From Sphacelaria rigidula (taxonomy: Eukaryota > Phaeophyceae > Sphacelariales), in assembly GCA_964200075.2 (NCBI GenBank), contig CAXNAA020000245.1:1-23820 (forward strand): a stretch of 23,820 bases of DNA, in the 5' to 3' direction. Under the pieces are notes generated by a model. It searched no databases. It saw only the letters and a list, made by a program, of their open reading frames with translations, and was not told the origin of the DNA. This document shows, piece after piece, positions 19,701 through 23,820 of the stretch. The position numbers and the translations under genes were made by a program. Position 1 is the stretch's first letter. Each line of letters begins with the position of its first letter.

Positions 19701-20769
19701 CCCGTAGACATACGAATTTAAAATCCAGGACGTATATAAGCCGTCTCGACTGTAGCGTTTCTAGCCCAAAAATCTGTTGCGTCTTGATTCTTCCACGACA
19801 CCCGTTGATGTACTGCTCTCCGTCGCCAGCGGCGCTTGAATAGCAGTATGGCCCACTCATTGGTTCCTCTTTTGCGAGCGTTCATTCATGACACGTATTT
19901 TCGTCCGTTTTCCTATGCACGAGAAGGGTATTGAGAAATGGTTCAACTACACAGGAGGTTGAGACCTTATTATATGTGGAAAAGCACGTGGGTCAGACTG
20001 TTTTTGCTTCATGAAACAGGCTGGGTTTCCCGGTGGCAGCTTTTCTCGATACACGAGTGGGGCGACTCACTGGCTGATACTATGTGGCTTGCTAGTCACG
20101 CTGCTGATACTCTACTAGAATCTGTTACCTGGCTCCTTGAAGGAATACGTCAGGTGTTGTGTGCGGTTAACGATCCCGTTCTCTGCCTGTCGTGCGATAT
20201 CATGGTGAGAAGCAGTGCTAACCACTGGCGGTTGTGTCACTATGCTGTACTAAGACCATGCCACACTGTGCACTAACTGGGTGCGTGTATTGACCGTGTA
20301 CCCTGATACCAAGAGGGGCACCATGCGACGGGCGTAGCACTCTGACGGCTGGGTGCAGGGTAAACACTACAGTTATGAACAGAATTGTAGTGCAGTTATA
20401 AACAGAAGTGTGGCTTATTTGAGGGAGTCGATTACTAACTTACTCTCAACCTTCCGCCCACGCAGCGATCCATTTTTGAGTTCACGTACCCTGAGTATGC
20501 CGAAGCACTACCTTGTGGTATGAGTACTTTTACAACTCTCCCGAAGTGAAATATATTATACATCCAGAATTTCTTGGTAGAGGGGTTTTCTTCTGGTATG
20601 CGTGCAGTCTACATGACTCCGGACCCAGCATTGACTGCAACATAGTGCTACGTGTTGAGACTGCTCAAGCCGTGTAGTCTTCAAGTGCAGCTTCTGTTTT
20701 TTTTGTTCAATATTCACAAGATCCTCGACGTTGTTCTTTAAGTTGAACTACTTTTTTTTCTCATGTCCA
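16758..20769. other. No confirmed gene; intron or flank of the zf-met2-type gene
   Basis: Follows the donor at 16757/16758. It holds two long stop-free runs on the plus strand (17261-17890 and 17887-18309, different frames) and a 92-codon frame on the minus strand (18508-18230). None matches a family I know. Confidence 0.45.
18655..18672. repeat. Poly-C tract
   Basis: 10 C, one T, then 5 C and TTCC. Low-complexity pyrimidine run. Confidence 0.9.
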
Positions 20770-21020
20770 GCAGTGGAGAGCGACTTTGTCGTGGGTACAC
20801 AGTACTCGACTTCAAGGTCAACGAGGCAAAGGGACTGCTGAACCCCTCTCGCGATAAAAATGAAATGCAAGCACCGCAGAAGGAAGGTGGAGTATCAAAA
20901 CAAAACAACAGAAGAAAAAACTCCTGTGCTGACCTTCCTCCTGTGTAACCCCGACTGGTGCGCGCACATATACCGAAAGGTGTAGCCCGGCGTCCAAAAT
21001 AGATGGGACGACAACACACT
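20770..21020 (+). mobile_element. SINE-like repeat, copy A (head missing)
   Basis: Same family and order of blocks as the copy at 4309-4640: gagcgactttgtcg, gggactgctgaacccctctc, ctcctgtgctgaccttcctc, cgaaaggtgtag and gggacgacaacacac. By eye it is near 80% identical to the copy at 22824-23038 over the core. No A or B box lies upstream, so it is truncated at its 5' end. Confidence 0.7.
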
Positions 21021-22346
21021 CAGTATTTATTATCCTCTACCAGCAATTAGCAGTACGAGTAGTTTTGTGCGTGTGACCGCCAGGGTGGGTCATATAGACT
21101 TTTCCGTCAATTACTCGAATGAGAATATTGCCGACTCAAGATATGACCGATCCTGGCTGTCGAAGGGTCAACCCTTCGGCCGTGTCCTCATCTCTAATAT
21201 GCTGGGGAAAAAGAAAATGCAAAAAAAAAAGCGTAATCTTTTTGGTTTCTCGCCTCAATATCCCCTCCTTCCGCCCCCGCCCACCCCCAGCCCTGAAAAA
21301 AAAAAACGGCGCTCTTTCTTGTCATGAACGATTTCGGAACTTTTGGTACTATTCGCCAAGATTTTTTTTAGTTGTTGGCCATCGAGAGGAACGTGAACCA
21401 GCAGCGCAATGACCCCGGCTGTGGTACACACCCTGCCACATAGCCCGGACCTGAGGCACAAGCACACATCAAATTCTGATCCCGCTGTCCCAGGGGAGAA
21501 GATGAACAGCTTGAGCCGCAGTCATTGATGAAGTGACGACGTTTTCGACCCCTGGGCAAACCGGTTTACAATAAATGAGACGATGGTTTCTGTCAGGCGG
21601 GCGTCTTGTAACGGTCAAGGACGAGTGGGCCCCATCGTCAGCAACTTTTGCGGCACATATACAAGGCCGGCCCCGTTCGAATACCGAATGGACTGTCGTG
21701 AAGCAAGCAGCACCACTTGTAGATGAGCAAGAGCGTAGCGCTAGGCGTGATGTGTCCGTCCCATCGGTATCTTTGCCTGTTCGTTTGGGCCAGGTTGTGT
21801 AGGTGTAACGTATTTTAGTTCAGTGACGCGTTACGATCACGCCCGTAGAGATTTTCGTATCTGTTGCCGACTGCGAAAGAACGAAATGAACCGTGACCGA
21901 TCTCAAGCCGCATCAGCTGCATACGTGCATGTCGTCGTTGAGCTGAGCCATTTCCGTCGGTGGCGGGCACTCCGGCCGCGATATACGTGAACAACATGCT
22001 CTGCCTACGCCTTACGCTTCCGCAGTGTTGATGCTATCGGGGCGGCCAGTGCTCGCACACATACATAATGTTTTTGAGCGCCGCGGGTCTGTCACATGGT
22101 CTCCACTACTATGCCCCAACTGTACTGTTGCACTGCTGTTTGAACTGCTGCGCCGTACACGCACGATTCATTTTCCAGCATCAGCCAAATACAACGGCAC
22201 AGAACAAACAATCAAGCGTGTCACCGTCCTTCACTCGACATGTTGTTTTGTACCCTGTTTCTAAATCTCGTCACTCTCACGAGAGCGCTATACCGTACAA
22301 CAATGGACCTGTGCGTAGCTATCATGACAGCACAAGGGTGTGCAGA
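21021..22346. other. No gene seen
   Basis: Contains a 75-codon ATG frame (21575-21802, +) of protein-like composition but no known motif, and A/C-rich low complexity near 21210-21310. Confidence 0.4.
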
Positions 22347-22556
22347 CAGCTTTTTCTCTCGTGCCTCGGTGGCTTTACTGCAAAAATAGTCAAATACCGA
22401 GTATCATTTGACCGCGAAGTGGATGGGTGAGGGTCATGTAGGGGGCCATTTGCAGCTTTTCTCGTGCCTTGGTGCTTGTACTGCAAAAGTAGTCAAATAC
22501 CACGTAGTATCAAGTGTTCTTCCAGCGCGAAGTGAAGAGATGTGGATGGGTGTAGG
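22347..22556. repeat. Tandem duplication, period 106 bp
   Basis: Units start at 22347 and 22453. Both share cagctttt, ctcgtgcct, ggtg, tactgcaaaa, tagtcaaatacc, agtatca, gcgaagtg and tggatgggtg in order, with small indels. No ORF is conserved across them. Confidence 0.8.
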
Positions 22557-22823
22557 CAACCAGAGCTACCAGAACGTTCCCTCCACCTCCGCACCCCTTG
22601 CTTTCGCCAGGGCTGGAAGCTTGCTGGAAACACGCATGTTTGGTCTGGGGAGCTTTTCCCGAAACTTCGATCGTTCACTCGTCTCATGGATGTAAAAAAC
22701 AGAGGTGTCTCAAACTCGTGGTTCCCGATATCTCGCAGTCTTTCATCGCCAGCATAGGTCATCTATCGAATCGGCACCCAAATGACCTACCCCCTGGATT
22801 ACGTCCAGATGCAAACAAAAAAA

Positions 22824-23038
22824 ACGACAAAACGGTCGACGAGGAAAAGGGACTGCTGAACTCCTCTCGCGATAAAGAAATAAGGCAAACACCGCACAAG
22901 GGGGGTGAAGTACGGAATCGAAATGAAGAAAAAAAAACTCCTGTGATCACTGACACCTTCCTCTTGAGTGACCCCGGCTGATGCGCTCATATATACTGAA
23001 AAGTGTAGACTGGCGTTGAGATGACTAAACAACACACT
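22824..23038 (+). mobile_element. SINE-like repeat, copy B (head missing)
   Basis: Starts at acaaaacggtcgacgagg and runs through gggactgctgaactcctctc, accttcctcttgagtgaccc and cggctgatgcgctcatatat to acaacacac. It shares the body but not the tRNA-like head. The left end is shorter than in the copy at 20770-21020. Confidence 0.7.
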
Positions 23039-23725
23039 TGCAAGCCCAGACATTTCATGCATGTTTGAACATGCGTGGGTTTGTTGTGTTCGTCTTATGG
23101 ATGGGGGTTTGTGCACTGGTGCTCCGTGCACAGGACGGGAGGAGCGAGGTGGGACGTACTTTCATCCCGCATTGCGACCCGCTCATGAACAATGTTCTTG
23201 TAAAATGATGCTGCTGCATCTATCAGGCCCCGACTAGTCCGTGCCGCCCTCTTCGGTAGACAAGACTCAAATCAGTATCACCTCCCTGTCGGTGCGTGTA
23301 GCATCTATGCTTACAAGAGGTATCTCAAAACTCGGGGTTTTCGGTCTATTTGACTGCAATTTACGGGGAAATACACCGGGAACCTTAGGTTTGAGATACA
23401 TATACTACTCTTGATACTGTTGTTTTCATTTTTACGAGATGGCTGAGTTTCTCCGAGATTGATGTCCTCATCCTGCGGTCATCCTTTTATGCTTCTTGAC
23501 TAAAGATTCACCGGTATATTGTGTGACATTTCCCACATGTCGCTCAACAGAGGACTACCATCTTTCATGGTCCGATGACACCGGTCATGAGCCATCGGGT
23601 GGGCGGGTTGGAAGTAGGGGGAAAACGCGGGTCATTACAATGAGTAGTAGTGATTTTGTCCAGACTGGCTGTTTTTGTCCCGGAAATTTTACAGGGGTGG
23701 TGCGCACAACTGTTTGTGCTTGACT
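23039..23725. other. No gene seen
   Basis: Only short frames; nothing recognised before the terminal low-complexity tract. Confidence 0.45.
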
Positions 23726-23820
23726 CCCCCCCCCCCCCCCCCCCCACCCCCACACACCCCCCCACCCCCCCCCCCCCCCCCCCTCCTCACATCCCCTTCC
23801 TTACTTCTCTCCTCCTCTCC
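23726..23820. repeat. Long C/CA/CT-rich low-complexity end
   Basis: Two C runs of about 20 bases broken by ccccacccccacacacc, then a pure CT-rich tract to the window end. Such a tract often limits assembly. Confidence 0.95.

Overview
This is a stretch of nuclear eukaryotic genome. CDS density is very low, coding parts are short exons split by GT-AG introns of 0.35-2.2 kb, homopolymer G/C tracts and other simple repeats are frequent, and a 10-base N run marks an assembly gap. The ribosomal protein sequence looks closest, from memory, to photosynthetic stramenopiles. Intron size, about 50% GC and the repeats fit a brown alga (kelp or Ectocarpus type); this placement is inference, not proof.

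One gene can be reconstructed from start to stop: RPL17 (uL22) of the large cytosolic ribosomal subunit, on the minus strand. Its eight coding exons span 15758 to 6037 and join in frame to 582 nt (193 residues plus stop). They include a 14-nt first coding exon and a 23-nt micro-exon. The N gap lies in intron 2, and a canonical AATAAA lies about 120 nt after the stop.

Divergent from it, 877 bp away on the plus strand, is the first coding exon (16635-16757) of a small 4F5/zf-met2-type protein resembling plant At2g23090 and animal ZNF706. I could not find its zinc-finger exon. The shared intergenic region holds ATTGG/CCAAT-type motifs, an 8-bp perfect dyad and clustered GTACTGT words.

The flanks (1-5.9 kb and 16.8-23.8 kb) hold no gene I recognise. 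They do hold a dispersed repeat family in three copies (4309-4640 minus, 20770-21020 plus, 22824-23038 plus). One copy carries a tRNA-like head with A and B boxes, which makes this a candidate tRNA-derived SINE. There are also a 165-bp foldback near 1 kb, tandem duplications at 2.64-2.87 kb and 22.35-22.56 kb, intronic repeats in RPL17 introns 6 and 7, and several microsatellites. Nothing resembles a prokaryotic operon, CRISPR array or defence system.
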